In this document: piece after piece, positions 19,857 through 29,581 of the stretch
Layout: each line of letters begins with the position of its first letter
How positions within the stretch are numbered: position 1 is the stretch's first letter
NCBI RefSeq assembly: GCF_001315015.1
Contig: NZ_CP012917.1
Span: forward strand, 518,501 to 582,500
Source: Azospirillum brasilense
GTDB lineage: Bacteria; Pseudomonadota; Alphaproteobacteria; Azospirillales; Azospirillaceae
Length of the DNA: 64,000 nt
Direction of reading: 5' to 3'
The notes under the pieces: model-generated
The model's input: the letters and a program-made list of their open reading frames with translations, nothing else
What the model was told of the DNA's origin: nothing
The model's database searches: none
Translations under genes and position numbers: made by a program

Positions 19857-20663
19857 ATGCTCGCCATCGCCTTCCCCGCCATCGACCCCGTGGCGTTCGA
19901 ACTCGGGCCGATCGTCATCCGCTGGTACGCGCTGGCCTATCTGGCGGGCTTCGTGCTCGGCTGGCGTTACTGCTTGGCGCTGGCCCGCAGCACGCCGGGC
20001 CGTCCCTCGGCGGAGGATTACGACGACTTCCTGACCTGGGCCGTGGTCGGAGTCATCCTGGGCGGGCGGATCGGCTACGTGCTGTTCTACAACCTGCCCT
20101 TCTACCTCCAGAATCCGCTCGACGCTCTGATGGTCTGGCACGGCGGCATGTCCTTCCACGGCGGGCTGATCGGCGTGCTGGGCGCCATCCTGCTGTTCTG
20201 CTGGAAGCGCGGGCTGTCGCCGCTGGCCTTCGGCGACCTGATCGCCGCGGCGGCCCCCATCGGGCTGTTCTTCGGCCGCATCGCCAACTTCATCAACGGC
20301 GAGCTGTACGGCCGCCCGGCGCCCGACGTGTCCTGGGCGGTGGTGTTCCCGCGCGACCCGCTGCAGGTGCCGCGGCACCCCAGCCAGCTCTACGAGTCCT
20401 TCCTTGAGGGGGCGGTGCTGTTCGTCCTGCTGGCCATCCTGGTGCGGATGCCCGCCGTGCGCGGGCGGGCCGGCATGACGGCGGGCATCTTCTTCATCGG
20501 CTACGGCCTGTCGCGAATCATCGCGGAGTTCTTCCGCGAGCCGGACGCCCAGCTCGGATTCCTCTACGCTGGGGCGACGATGGGACAACTTCTGTCGGTG
20601 CCGATGGTTCTGTTCGGTGTGTGGCTGGTCGCCCAGGCCCGCCGCCGCCCCGCCGCCATCTGA
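19857..20663 (+). CDS. lgt: Prolipoprotein diacylglyceryl transferase
   Basis: Lgt transfers diacylglycerol from phosphatidylglycerol to the lipobox cysteine of prelipoproteins in the inner membrane. The 268-residue polytopic protein shows IRWYALAY, the essential MSFHGGLIG segment, the Lgt signature GRIANFINGELYGR, and the C-terminal SRIIAEFFREPD. About seven hydrophobic segments span the sequence. Length is normal. It is 17 bp upstream of the methyltransferase gene, and lgt, this methyltransferase and pgeF form a close same-strand run often found together in alphaproteobacteria. Confidence 0.96.
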   Translation: MLAIAFPAIDPVAFELGPIVIRWYALAYLAGFVLGWRYCLALARSTPGRPSAEDYDDFLTWAVVGVILGGRIGYVLFYNLPFYLQNPLDALMVWHGGMSFHGGLIGVLGAILLFCWKRGLSPLAFGDLIAAAAPIGLFFGRIANFINGELYGRPAPDVSWAVVFPRDPLQVPRHPSQLYESFLEGAVLFVLLAILVRMPAVRGRAGMTAGIFFIGYGLSRIIAEFFREPDAQLGFLYAGATMGQLLSVPMVLFGVWLVAQARRRPAAI

Positions 20664-20680
20664 GGTCGGAAGGTCCCGTC

Positions 20681-21811
20681 ATGAGTGATGCCGCCCCGGA
20701 CAGCCTCGCCCACCACCTCGCCCGCCGCATCCTGATGGACGGGCCGCTGTCGGTCGCCGCCTTCATGGCGGAGGCGCTGGGGCATCCGCGCTTCGGCTAC
20801 TACATGCGCCAGGACCCCTTCGGCGTGTCCGGCGACTTCACCACCGCCCCGGAAATCAGCCAGATGTTCGGCGAGCTGGCCGGGCTGTGGTGCGTCGACA
20901 CCTGGGCGCGGCTGGGCGGCCCCGCCCCCGTCCATCTGGTGGAGCTGGGGCCGGGCCGCGGCACGCTGATGCAGGACGCCCTGCGCGCCGCCGCGCTGGT
21001 TCCCGCCTTCCGTGAGGCCACCCGGGTCCATCTCGTGGAGACCAGCCCGACGCTGCGCGCCCGCCAGAAGGAAACCCTGGCCGGCATCCCGGTCGCTTGG
21101 CACGACCGGTTGGAGGATGTGCCCGAAGGCCCGACCCTGATCCTCGCCAACGAGTTCTTCGACGCCCTGCCCATCCGTCAGGTCCAGAAGACCAACCACG
21201 GCTGGTTCGAGCGGCTGATCGACATCGACAACACGGAATCCATGGACACGCCCCGCTTCCGCTTCGTCCTGGAGGCCTTCGGCAGCGCCGGCGCCCGGCT
21301 GATCCCGCCGGCCCTGCGCGACGCCCCGGAGGGCAGCGTGGTCGAGGTCTCCCCGGCGTCCCAGGCGGTGGCGCGGCTGATCGGGGAGCGTCTGGCCGCT
21401 CACCCCGGCGCGGCCCTGGTGATCGACTACGGCTACCGCGGCGGCCCGGCGGTCGGCGACACGCTCCAGGCGCTGCGCCGCCACGCCTACGCCCCCGTGC
21501 TGGACGCGCCGGGCGAGGCCGACCTGACCGCCCATGTGGATTTCGCCGCCATCGCCGCGGCGGCGCGCGAGGGCGGAGCGGAGAGCTTCGGTCCGGTGGA
21601 CCAGGGCGACTGGCTGGTCCGGCTGGGCATCCAGCCACGCGCCACCGCCCTGAAGCGCAGCGCCACGACGAAGCAGGCCGCGGACATCGACTCCGCATTG
21701 GCCCGCTTGATCGCGCCCGACCAAATGGGCACCCTCTTCAAAGTGTTGGCCCTCGCCTCCCCTGGCCTGGGATCTCCAGCGGGCTTCGAAAGCCCGGAAC
21801 TGGCATCCTGA
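20681..21811 (+). CDS. MidA/NDUFAF7-family SAM-dependent methyltransferase
   Basis: This 376-residue protein belongs to the DUF185/MidA family. Mitochondrial homologues (NDUFAF7) symmetrically dimethylate an arginine of complex I subunit NDUFS2, and the bacterial member may act on the same NuoD-type subunit. It has GYYMRQDPFG, SGDFTTAPEISQMFGE, HLVELGPGRGTLM (the SAM loop), and ILANEFFDALPI. The start at 20681 follows GGTCGGAAGG. Sequence and length fit the family well. Its substrate here is inferred from homologues only. Confidence 0.9.
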   Translation: MSDAAPDSLAHHLARRILMDGPLSVAAFMAEALGHPRFGYYMRQDPFGVSGDFTTAPEISQMFGELAGLWCVDTWARLGGPAPVHLVELGPGRGTLMQDALRAAALVPAFREATRVHLVETSPTLRARQKETLAGIPVAWHDRLEDVPEGPTLILANEFFDALPIRQVQKTNHGWFERLIDIDNTESMDTPRFRFVLEAFGSAGARLIPPALRDAPEGSVVEVSPASQAVARLIGERLAAHPGAALVIDYGYRGGPAVGDTLQALRRHAYAPVLDAPGEADLTAHVDFAAIAAAAREGGAESFGPVDQGDWLVRLGIQPRATALKRSATTKQAADIDSALARLIAPDQMGTLFKVLALASPGLGSPAGFESPELAS

Positions 21812-21857
21812 ACACTGGCATCCTGACAAGAGACCGCGACAGCAAAGGGACGGGTTC

Positions 21858-22625
21858 GTGATTACGCTTGGCGCGCTGAACGACATTACCCACATCCGAC
21901 ACGCCTTCTTCACCCGCACCGGCGGCGTGTCGACGGGGCTGTACGCCTCGCTGAACGTCGGCTTCGGCTCCGGGGACGCCCCCGCCGCCGTGGCGGAGAA
22001 CCGCGCGCGCGCCGCGGCCCGCATGGACGTTCCGCCGGAGCGGCTCGTCACCTGCTATCAGGTGCACAGCCCGACCTGCGTCGTGGTCACCGAGCCCTGG
22101 ACGCCCGATCAGGCGCCTCACGCCGACGCCATGGCGACCGATCGTCCGGGGATCGCGCTGGGCATCCTGACCGCCGACTGCGCCCCGGTGCTGTTCGCCG
22201 ACGAGAAGGCCCGCGTCATCGGTGCCGCCCACGCCGGCTGGAAGGGCGCCAAGGGCGGCGTTTTGGAGGCGACCATCGCGCGCATGGAGGAGCTGGGCGC
22301 CAAGCGCAACCGCATCGTTGCTGCCATCGGCCCCTGCATCGCCCAGCGCTCCTACGAGGTCGGGCCGGAATTCCCCGCCCCCTTCCTGGCCGAGGAGCCG
22401 CGCAACCGCGATTATTTCGCGCCGGCCCGCCGCCCGGATCATTTCCTGTTCGATCTGGCCGGCTACATCACCCGTCGCCTGGGCGACGCCGGGGTGCAGA
22501 TCATCCAGCGCTGCCCCAACGACACGGTGGTCGAGGAGGACCGCTTCTTCAGCTACCGCCGGTCCTGCCTGCGTGGCGAGAAGGACTATGGGCGCGGCCT
22601 GTCGGCCATCGTCCTTCAGGGCTGA
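21858..22625 (+). CDS. pgeF: Peptidoglycan editing factor / purine nucleoside phosphorylase-like (YfiH) protein
   Basis: This 255-residue member of the multicopper-polyphenol-oxidase-like (DUF152) family, known as PgeF, removes non-canonical L-Ser from muropeptide precursors; some relatives act on purine nucleosides. The zinc site is readable as His70 (YQVHS), Cys108 (TADCAPV) and His125 (AAHAGWKG). The GTG start at 21858 is supported by AAAGGGA seven bases upstream. It lies 46 bp after the methyltransferase. The short spacer contains a duplicated 13-mer (ACTGGCATCCTGA, twice) of no obvious function. Confidence 0.92.
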   Translation: MITLGALNDITHIRHAFFTRTGGVSTGLYASLNVGFGSGDAPAAVAENRARAAARMDVPPERLVTCYQVHSPTCVVVTEPWTPDQAPHADAMATDRPGIALGILTADCAPVLFADEKARVIGAAHAGWKGAKGGVLEATIARMEELGAKRNRIVAAIGPCIAQRSYEVGPEFPAPFLAEEPRNRDYFAPARRPDHFLFDLAGYITRRLGDAGVQIIQRCPNDTVVEEDRFFSYRRSCLRGEKDYGRGLSAIVLQG

Positions 22626-22745
22626 GTGCGCACGAAAGGATCCTTGCCTGAAATTTGTTCTTACCTCTGACTGATTGCGATACGGCCCATTTCGGGTAAG
22701 ATCGATTCTCAAAGGTTGGGACATTCCGGAGAGGGGGACGTCGGC

Positions 22746-23222
22746 ATGACGATGGACGCGCACCGGGAGGAGACGCATCGCAGCGATGGACAGGGCGGTG
22801 GGCGGAGCGACTGGCGCAACACGCGGATGGTGCTCGACAACGGCGGGCTGGACGCCGACCACCGGATGCAGCACGAGCTGATCCGCCGCTTCGTCGCCCT
22901 GCCGGGCGAGGAGTCCGGGCGCAAGCTGGCGCTGGCCCTGCTGAACGAGCTGCGCCGCGTCTCGGTCCGCCATTTCCTGCGGGAGGAGCGGGTCCAGGCC
23001 TCGATGCGCTACCCGCATCTGGAGGAACACCGGGCGCAGCACCGCCGGCTCGCCACCCTCCTGGACGACATCATCGGACAGGTGGACGCCGAGGAGTCGG
23101 CCTTCGAATACGGCTATGTGAAGGCCAAGGCGGACGAGCTTCTGCAATTCTGGTTCTTCGACCATTTCGTGAAGGCCGACCTGCCCATGAAATCGCACCT
23201 TGCGAAGTTCGCCGTGCGGTGA
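22746..23222 (+). CDS. Bacteriohemerythrin
   Basis: This 158-residue single-domain hemerythrin binds oxygen at a di-iron centre. Ligands follow the family pattern: His39/His43, His76 and Glu80 (H-x3-E), His95 and His99 (H-x3-H), and His140 with Asp145 (H-x4-D). A polar 30-residue N-terminal extension precedes the four-helix bundle. The ATG at 22746 has GAGAGGGGG just upstream. There is no attached signalling domain, so it probably stores, delivers or senses oxygen in the cytoplasm, as suggested for microaerophiles. It is a stand-alone gene between pgeF and prs. Confidence 0.92.
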   Translation: MTMDAHREETHRSDGQGGGRSDWRNTRMVLDNGGLDADHRMQHELIRRFVALPGEESGRKLALALLNELRRVSVRHFLREERVQASMRYPHLEEHRAQHRRLATLLDDIIGQVDAEESAFEYGYVKAKADELLQFWFFDHFVKADLPMKSHLAKFAVR

Positions 23223-23288
23223 TGCGCGAGCGTCCTGCCGCCACGCTTGCGCCATGCGGGAATCGCAGGGCCGGCTGGCTGCGGCGTC

Positions 23289-23317
23289 TTGAACCGCCCG
23301 TCATGGAACGTTTACAT
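23289..23317 (+). promoter_or_regulatory. Candidate sigma-70 promoter of prs
   Basis: TTGAAC and TTACAT are separated by 17 bases, about 105 bp upstream of the prs ATG. Confidence 0.45.
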
Positions 23318-23421
23318 AGGTGCGCCCCTTTGTTATGGTCCGCCGCGTTTTCAAGGGGCGGCGTCGGCAAGGGACTGACGGGCGCACCGGAACCTATTCC
23401 CTGCAGAGAGAGCCGACTGCG

Positions 23422-24357
23422 ATGAAGGTGCTTGCCGGCAACAGCAACCGTCCGCTGGCCGAGGCCATCTCCACCTGTCTCGGCGTGCCGCTGACCAAAG
23501 CGAGCATCCGCCGTTTTTCGGACATGGAGGTGTTCGTCGAAATCCTGGAGAACGTGCGCGGCGAAGACGTGTTCGTGGTCCAGTCGACGTCGTTCCCGGC
23601 CAACGACAACCTGATGGAGCTGCTGGTCACCATCGACGCCCTGCGTCGCGGGTCGGCCCGGCGCATCACGGCGGTCCTCCCCTACTACGGCTATGCGCGC
23701 CAGGATCGCAAGACCGGCCCGCGCACGCCGATCTCGGCCAAGCTGGTCGCCAACCTGATCACCCAGGCCGGCGCCAACCGCGTGCTGACCATGGACCTGC
23801 ACGCGGGCCAGATCCAGGGCTTCTTCGACATCCCGACCGACAACCTGATGGCTGCCCCGGTGTTCGAGAAGGACATCCGCGCGACCTTCGAGGACATCGG
23901 CGAGGTGACGATGGTGTCGCCCGACGTCGGCGGCGTGGTGCGCGCCCGCTCGCTGGCCAAGCGGCTGGACGCCGATCTCGCCATCATCGACAAGCGGCGT
24001 GAACGCGCCGGCGTGTCGGAGGTGATGAACATCATCGGCGACGTCAAGAACCGCCGCTGCATCCTGCTCGATGACATCGTGGATTCGGGCGGCACGCTGT
24101 GCAACGCCGCGGTCGCCCTGATGGACGCCGGCGCGAAGTCTGTCCACGCCTATTGCACCCACGGCGTTCTGTCCGGCGGTGCGGTGGCCCGCGTGGCCGT
24201 GTCGCCGCTGGAGCAGCTGGTCACCACCGACAGCATCCAGGCGACCGAGGCCGTGCGCGTCTCGCGCAACATCCGCCAGCTCACCATCGCCCCGCTGCTC
24301 GCTGACGCGATCACCCGCATCAGCGAAGAGCGTTCGGTGTCGAGCCTGTTCTCCTAA
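23422..24357 (+). CDS. prs: Ribose-phosphate pyrophosphokinase
   Basis: Prs makes PRPP from ribose-5-phosphate and ATP for purine, pyrimidine, histidine, tryptophan and NAD synthesis. The 311-residue protein begins MKVLAGNSNRPLAEAI and shows the SDMEVFVEI, PYYGYARQDRK and DLHAGQIQGFF segments. The PRPP-binding loop is CILLDDIVDSGGTL. The start at 23422 aligns with the usual family N-terminus; upstream in-frame codons are leader. The TAA stop is built into the first hairpin of a downstream hairpin array. Confidence 0.97.
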   Translation: MKVLAGNSNRPLAEAISTCLGVPLTKASIRRFSDMEVFVEILENVRGEDVFVVQSTSFPANDNLMELLVTIDALRRGSARRITAVLPYYGYARQDRKTGPRTPISAKLVANLITQAGANRVLTMDLHAGQIQGFFDIPTDNLMAAPVFEKDIRATFEDIGEVTMVSPDVGGVVRARSLAKRLDADLAIIDKRRERAGVSEVMNIIGDVKNRRCILLDDIVDSGGTLCNAAVALMDAGAKSVHAYCTHGVLSGGAVARVAVSPLEQLVTTDSIQATEAVRVSRNIRQLTIAPLLADAITRISEERSVSSLFS

Positions 24358-24467
24358 AGCGAACTTCCGTTCGCTTTAGATTCACATTGCCTCATTCGCC
24401 GACGGGCTTCGGCCGCATGTGCGGCCGGGACCGCCGTCGCGGTCCAAAGCGGATTGTAATCCGCTTT
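24356..24467. repeat. Array of four consecutive hairpins after prs
   Basis: Four inverted repeats follow one another: AAAGCGAAC/GTTCGCTTT (24356-24377), GGCCGCA/TGCGGCC (24411-24426), GGACCGC/GCGGTCC (24428-24445), and AAAGCGGATT/AATCCGCTTT (24446-24467). The outer two share the AAAGCG start. They occupy the first half of the 310-bp prs-rplY gap, which contains no gene. Confidence 0.8.
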
Positions 24468-24488
24468 AACGGCGCCGGACCACACGCG

Positions 24489-24524
24489 AAAAGCCCTTCC
24501 CCTCCACGGGGGAAGGGCTTTTTT
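24489..24524 (+). terminator. Rho-independent terminator after prs
   Basis: A 14-bp stem with arms AAAAGCCCTTCCCC and GGGGAAGGGCTTTT has a six-base loop and continues into a run of six T residues. Confidence 0.93.
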
Positions 24525-24577
24525 CATGGGCGCCATCTTTTCATAAGGGCCATTCGGGAGTTTCCGGACTCTGTCCT

Positions 24578-24605
24578 TGACGCCGTGCCCCGCATGGCTT
24601 AATCA
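24578..24605 (+). promoter_or_regulatory. Candidate promoter of rplY
   Basis: TTGACG and TTAATC are separated by 16 bases, between the prs terminator and the rplY leader hairpin. Confidence 0.45.
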
Positions 24606-24613
24606 CCGCGCCC

Positions 24614-24645
24614 ACGCGTCAGCACCCCTGGAGGCTGGCGCTTTT
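24614..24645 (+). promoter_or_regulatory. Terminator-like hairpin in the rplY leader
   Basis: The stem GCGTCAGC/GCTGGCGC (one G-T pair) is followed directly by six T residues. It lies only about 20 bases upstream of the rplY start and between the candidate promoter and the AAGGAG ribosome site, so it could attenuate the gene. Confidence 0.55.
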
Positions 24646-24667
24646 TTCCGTTCAAGGAGTTCTTCCG

Positions 24668-25279
24668 ATGACGCAGATCGTTCCGCTCAGCGCCGAAGCG
24701 CGCGACCGGGCCGGCAAGGGGACCGCCCGCCAGACCCGTCGTGATGGCCGTATCCCGGCCGTGATCTACGGTGGCAAGCAGGCCCCCATCATGATTTCGC
24801 TGGAGAAGTTCACGTTCACCCGTGTTCTGAACCAGGCGGGCTTCTTCACGCACCTGTTCGACGTCACCGTCGATGGCGCCACCCACCGGGTCCTGCCGCG
24901 CGACGTGCAGTTCCATCCGGTCACCGACGTCCCGCTGCACGTCGACTTCCTGCGCGTCTCCGCCGAAACCCGCACCACCGTGCAGGTTCCGGTCGAGTTC
25001 GTCGACCAGGAGAAGTCGCCGGGCCTGAAGCGCGGCGGCGTGCTGAACATCGTCCGCCACGAGCTGGACGTGACCGTCTCCGCCGGCAACATCCCGGAGC
25101 AGATCACGATCTCCTGCGAGGGCTACGACGTCGGCGATTCGATCCACATCTCTTCGGTGAAGCTGCCGGAGGGTGTCGCCTCGACCATCACCGACCGCGA
25201 CTTCACGATCGCCACGATCGTCGCCCCGTCGGGCCTGAAGTCCGAAGAGGGCGAAGCCACCGAGGCCGCCGCTTCCTGA
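24668..25279 (+). CDS. rplY: Ribosomal protein bL25 (Ctc form)
   Basis: This 203-residue protein combines the 5S-rRNA-binding L25 domain (about 1-95, with RDRAGKGTARQTRRDGRIP and VIYGG) with the C-terminal TL5/Ctc beta-barrel domain. That makes it the long Ctc form rather than the 94-residue E. coli L25. A strong AAGGAG sits upstream of the ATG. It binds 5S rRNA in the central protuberance. It is followed by pth, a neighbour pair conserved in many bacteria. The acidic, Ala/Glu-rich tail (EEGEATEAAAS) is typical. Confidence 0.96.
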   Translation: MTQIVPLSAEARDRAGKGTARQTRRDGRIPAVIYGGKQAPIMISLEKFTFTRVLNQAGFFTHLFDVTVDGATHRVLPRDVQFHPVTDVPLHVDFLRVSAETRTTVQVPVEFVDQEKSPGLKRGGVLNIVRHELDVTVSAGNIPEQITISCEGYDVGDSIHISSVKLPEGVASTITDRDFTIATIVAPSGLKSEEGEATEAAAS

Positions 25280-25304
25280 TCGGAAGCCGCCTTCGGGGTT
25301 GCGA

Positions 25305-25331
25305 CAGGGGGCTTCGGCCCCCTGTTTCGTT
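25305..25331 (+). terminator. Hairpin after rplY, weak terminator
   Basis: CAGGGGGC-TTC-GGCCCCCTG is followed by a broken T-tract (TTTCGTTT). It could reduce read-through from rplY into pth. Confidence 0.6.
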
Positions 25332-25368
25332 TCCGGCCTACGCTGTTTCGAGATGAGGAGAATGCGCC

Positions 25369-25944
25369 ATGCTGCTGCTGGTGGGATTGGGCAACCCTGG
25401 CGCCGAATACGCGCGCAACCGGCACAACATCGGCTTCATGGCGGTGGAGGAGATCGCCCGCCGTCACGGCTTCGGCCCCTGGCGCAAGCGCTTCCAGGGC
25501 CAGACCGCCGAGGGTACGATTGGCGGCGAGAAAGTGATCGCCCTGGAGCCGCTGACCTTCATGAACCTGTCCGGCCAGTCGGTCACCGCGGCCGTGCAGT
25601 TCTTCAAGATGAAGCCCGAGGACGTCGTCGTCATCCATGACGAACTGGACCTGCCGCCCGGCAAGATCCGGGTGAAGAAGGGCGGCGGGCATGGCGGGCA
25701 CAACGGCCTGCGCTCCATCGACGCGCATCTCGGCAAGGAGTACTGGCGCATCCGCCTGGGCATCGGCCATCCGGGCGACAAGGACCGGGTCAGCGGCTAT
25801 GTCCTCCACGACTTCGCCAAGGCCGAGCAGAGCTGGCTCGACCCGCTGATTGACGCCGTCGCCGACGCCTTCCCGCTGGTCGTGAAGGGGCAGGCCGAGA
25901 ATTTCATGAACAAGGTCACCCTGGCGACCGCTCCCGCCAAGTAG
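25369..25944 (+). CDS. pth: Peptidyl-tRNA hydrolase
   Basis: Pth recycles tRNA by hydrolysing peptidyl-tRNA released from stalled ribosomes. The 191-residue protein has LVGLGNPGAEYARNRHNIGF with the catalytic His19, PLTFMNLSGQSV, and the IHDELDLPPGKIRVKKGGGHGGHNGLRSI block. Length is standard. It lies 89 bp after rplY. Its stop is only 5 bp from the convergent stop of the yjfF-like permease gene, marking the edge of the sugar island. Confidence 0.97.
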   Translation: MLLLVGLGNPGAEYARNRHNIGFMAVEEIARRHGFGPWRKRFQGQTAEGTIGGEKVIALEPLTFMNLSGQSVTAAVQFFKMKPEDVVVIHDELDLPPGKIRVKKGGGHGGHNGLRSIDAHLGKEYWRIRLGIGHPGDKDRVSGYVLHDFAKAEQSWLDPLIDAVADAFPLVVKGQAENFMNKVTLATAPAK

Positions 25945-25949
25945 GGGGG

Positions 25950-26927
25950 TCACGCCTCAGCCGGGGCGCCGCCGCGGCCGGTCCAGACCGCCAGCAGGCC
26001 CTTCTGCAGAAGGATGAAGACGAACAGCAGGACGCCAATGGCGATCTTCGTCCACCAGCTGCTCAGGCTGCCGTCGAAGGTGATGTAAGTCTGGATCAGC
26101 CCCTGGATCAGCACGCCGATGAAGGTGCCGATCACATAGCCGTAGCCGCCGGTCAACTGCGTGCCGCCGATCACCACCGCGGTGATGGTGTCCAGCTCCA
26201 CTCCCGTCGCCGCCAGCGAGTAGCCGGCCCCGGTGTAGAGCGAGAAGACGATCCCCGCCAGCCCGGCCAGCAGCCCCGACAGGGCGTAGACCGCGACCGT
26301 GGTACGGCCCACCGGCACGCCCATCAACTCCGCCGACTGGCGGTTGCCACCCAGCGCGTAGAGGTTGGCGCCGAAGCGCGTCCAATGGGCGCAGACTACC
26401 GCGGCGGCCACCACCCCCAGCATCAGCAGCGCCGGCAGCGTCAGCTTGCCCCCGCCGTCGAAACGCAGCGCCAGATCGCCCAGCTCGGCGTAGAGCGGGT
26501 GGTTGATCGGAATGGAATCGGTGCTCAGCACGAAGCCGAGGCCGCGGGCGACGAACATGCCGGCCAGCGTGACGATGAAGGGCGGCATCTGGAAGACATG
26601 GATCACGGCGCCCATCGCCGCGCCGAAGCCGCCGGCCACCGCCAGCGCCACCACGAAGGCGGAATAGGGATGCCAGCCCCCTTGCTCGATCAGCACCGCC
26701 AGCAGGACGGTGGTGAAGCCGATCACCGCCCCTACCGACAGGTCGATGCCGCCCGACAGGATCACGAAGGTCATGCCGACCGCCGTGATGCCGAGGAAGG
26801 CGTTGTCGGTCAGCAGGTTGCCGACGACCCGCAGCGAGGCGAAGTTGGGGAACTGCGCGGCGCAGAGCAGGAAGCCGACCACCAGGACGGCGCTGGTCAC
26901 CAGCAGGGGAAGGAAGCGGTGGATCAT
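25950..26927 (-). CDS. yjfF: Sugar ABC transporter permease, YjfF-like
   Basis: This 325-residue inner-membrane permease of the ribose/galactofuranose (BPD_transp_2) family has about nine hydrophobic segments. It carries the conserved SGGIDLSVGAVIGF motif and, near the end, VVIGGTQLTGGYGYVIGT. In E. coli YjfF partners YtfT in the YtfQRT-YjfF galactofuranose importer, and the gene order here is the same. It begins four bases after the stop of the YtfT-like gene, so the two are co-translated. It is the last gene of the minus-strand transport operon. Confidence 0.9.
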   Translation of the reverse strand: MIHRFLPLLVTSAVLVVGFLLCAAQFPNFASLRVVGNLLTDNAFLGITAVGMTFVILSGGIDLSVGAVIGFTTVLLAVLIEQGGWHPYSAFVVALAVAGGFGAAMGAVIHVFQMPPFIVTLAGMFVARGLGFVLSTDSIPINHPLYAELGDLALRFDGGGKLTLPALLMLGVVAAAVVCAHWTRFGANLYALGGNRQSAELMGVPVGRTTVAVYALSGLLAGLAGIVFSLYTGAGYSLAATGVELDTITAVVIGGTQLTGGYGYVIGTFIGVLIQGLIQTYITFDGSLSSWWTKIAIGVLLFVFILLQKGLLAVWTGRGGAPAEA

Positions 26928-26931
26928 GGCG

Positions 26932-27992
26932 TCACGCTCCCGCGCTCGGGCTTGGGCTCTCGGGCTTGGCCCGTGGCGGGGTCGGCGGCCGGACCGGCGG
27001 CTGGGCGGGTCGGTGGCCGGCCGGGCGCGGCAGGAACAGCGTCAGGGTCGGCGATTGCAACAGCAGGACGACCATCAGGACGCCGGCCTTGACGATCAGG
27101 TTGAACTCCGGCTTGAAGCCACTCAGCAGGATGCCGGTGTTCATCGCCTGGAGGATCAGCGCCCCGACCACCGACAGCAGCAGCCCGAACCGCCCGCCGA
27201 GCAGGGAGGTGCCGCCGACCACCACCGCCAGGATGGCGTCCAGCTCCAGCCACAGGCCGGCGTTGTTGGCGTCGGCGCCGCGGATGTCGGCGGCGACCAC
27301 CAGACCGGCGACCGCGGCGCACAGGCCGCACCAGACATAGACGGCGATCAGCACGACCGGCGTGTTGACGCCCGCCCCGGCGCTGGACAGGCGGTTGACG
27401 CCGACCGCCTCGATCATCAGCCCCAACGCGGTCATCCGGACCAGCAGCGCGGTCACCCCCAGCAGGACGGCGGTGATGACCACCGGCATCGGAACGGTCA
27501 GGAAGGACCCGCTGCCGATGAAGGCGAGGCCGGGGCTGGTGAAGGTGACGATCTGCCCTTCGGTGACGAGCTGGGCGATGCCGCGCCCGGCGACCATCAG
27601 GATCAGGGTGGCGACGATCGGCTGGATGCGCAGGACCGCCACCAGCAGCCCATTCCACAGCCCGCAGAGCAGGCCGGCCGCCAGCGACGCCGCGAGCACC
27701 GGGGCCAAGCCCCAGCCCGCCTGGGTCAGGGTGGCGGCGACCGCGCCGGAGATCGCCATCACCGCGCCCACCGACAGGTCGACGCCGCGGGTGGCGATGA
27801 CCATGGTCATGCCGATGGCGAGCAGCGCCACCGGGGCGCCACGGTTCAGCACGTCGATCAGGCTGCCGAACAGCCGGCCGTCCTGCAGGCGGATGGAGAA
27901 GAAGTCGGGGAAGAGCAGCCAGTTGGCCAGCAGGACGGCGGCCAGCGCGCCGTATTGCGGCAGGTTGCGCGACGGGCCGGGGGCCGACCGCG

Positions 27993-27996
<4 letters not shown>
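26932..27996 (-). CDS. ytfT: Sugar ABC transporter permease, YtfT-like
   Basis: This 354-residue permease is homologous to its neighbour, with ATRGVDLSVGAVMAISGAV and the late VVVGGTSLLGGRFGLL motif. The first 15 residues are polar and the last 30 are proline-rich, an unusual tail for the family. Its ATG overlaps the stop of the upstream ATPase gene (ATGA on the minus strand). With YjfF it would form the membrane channel of the importer. Substrate is inferred from the YtfQ-type binding protein and could be galactofuranose or arabinofuranose-like sugars. Confidence 0.9.
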
Positions 27997-29543
<1,547 letters not shown>

Positions 29544-29581
29544 GCGGGGGGCCTCGCCGGCGGTGCCGTGGGACGGCCGGG

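Noticed and set aside
16863..20588. 1241-codon minus-strand open frame opposite fadD, hldD and lgt
   Set aside because: Three well-recognised plus-strand genes with normal spacing explain this stretch.
24358..24667. tRNA gene in the prs-rplY gap
   Set aside because: The hairpins are tandem simple stems; no TTCRA arm, anticodon-arm layout or CCA-proximal acceptor stem could be fitted.
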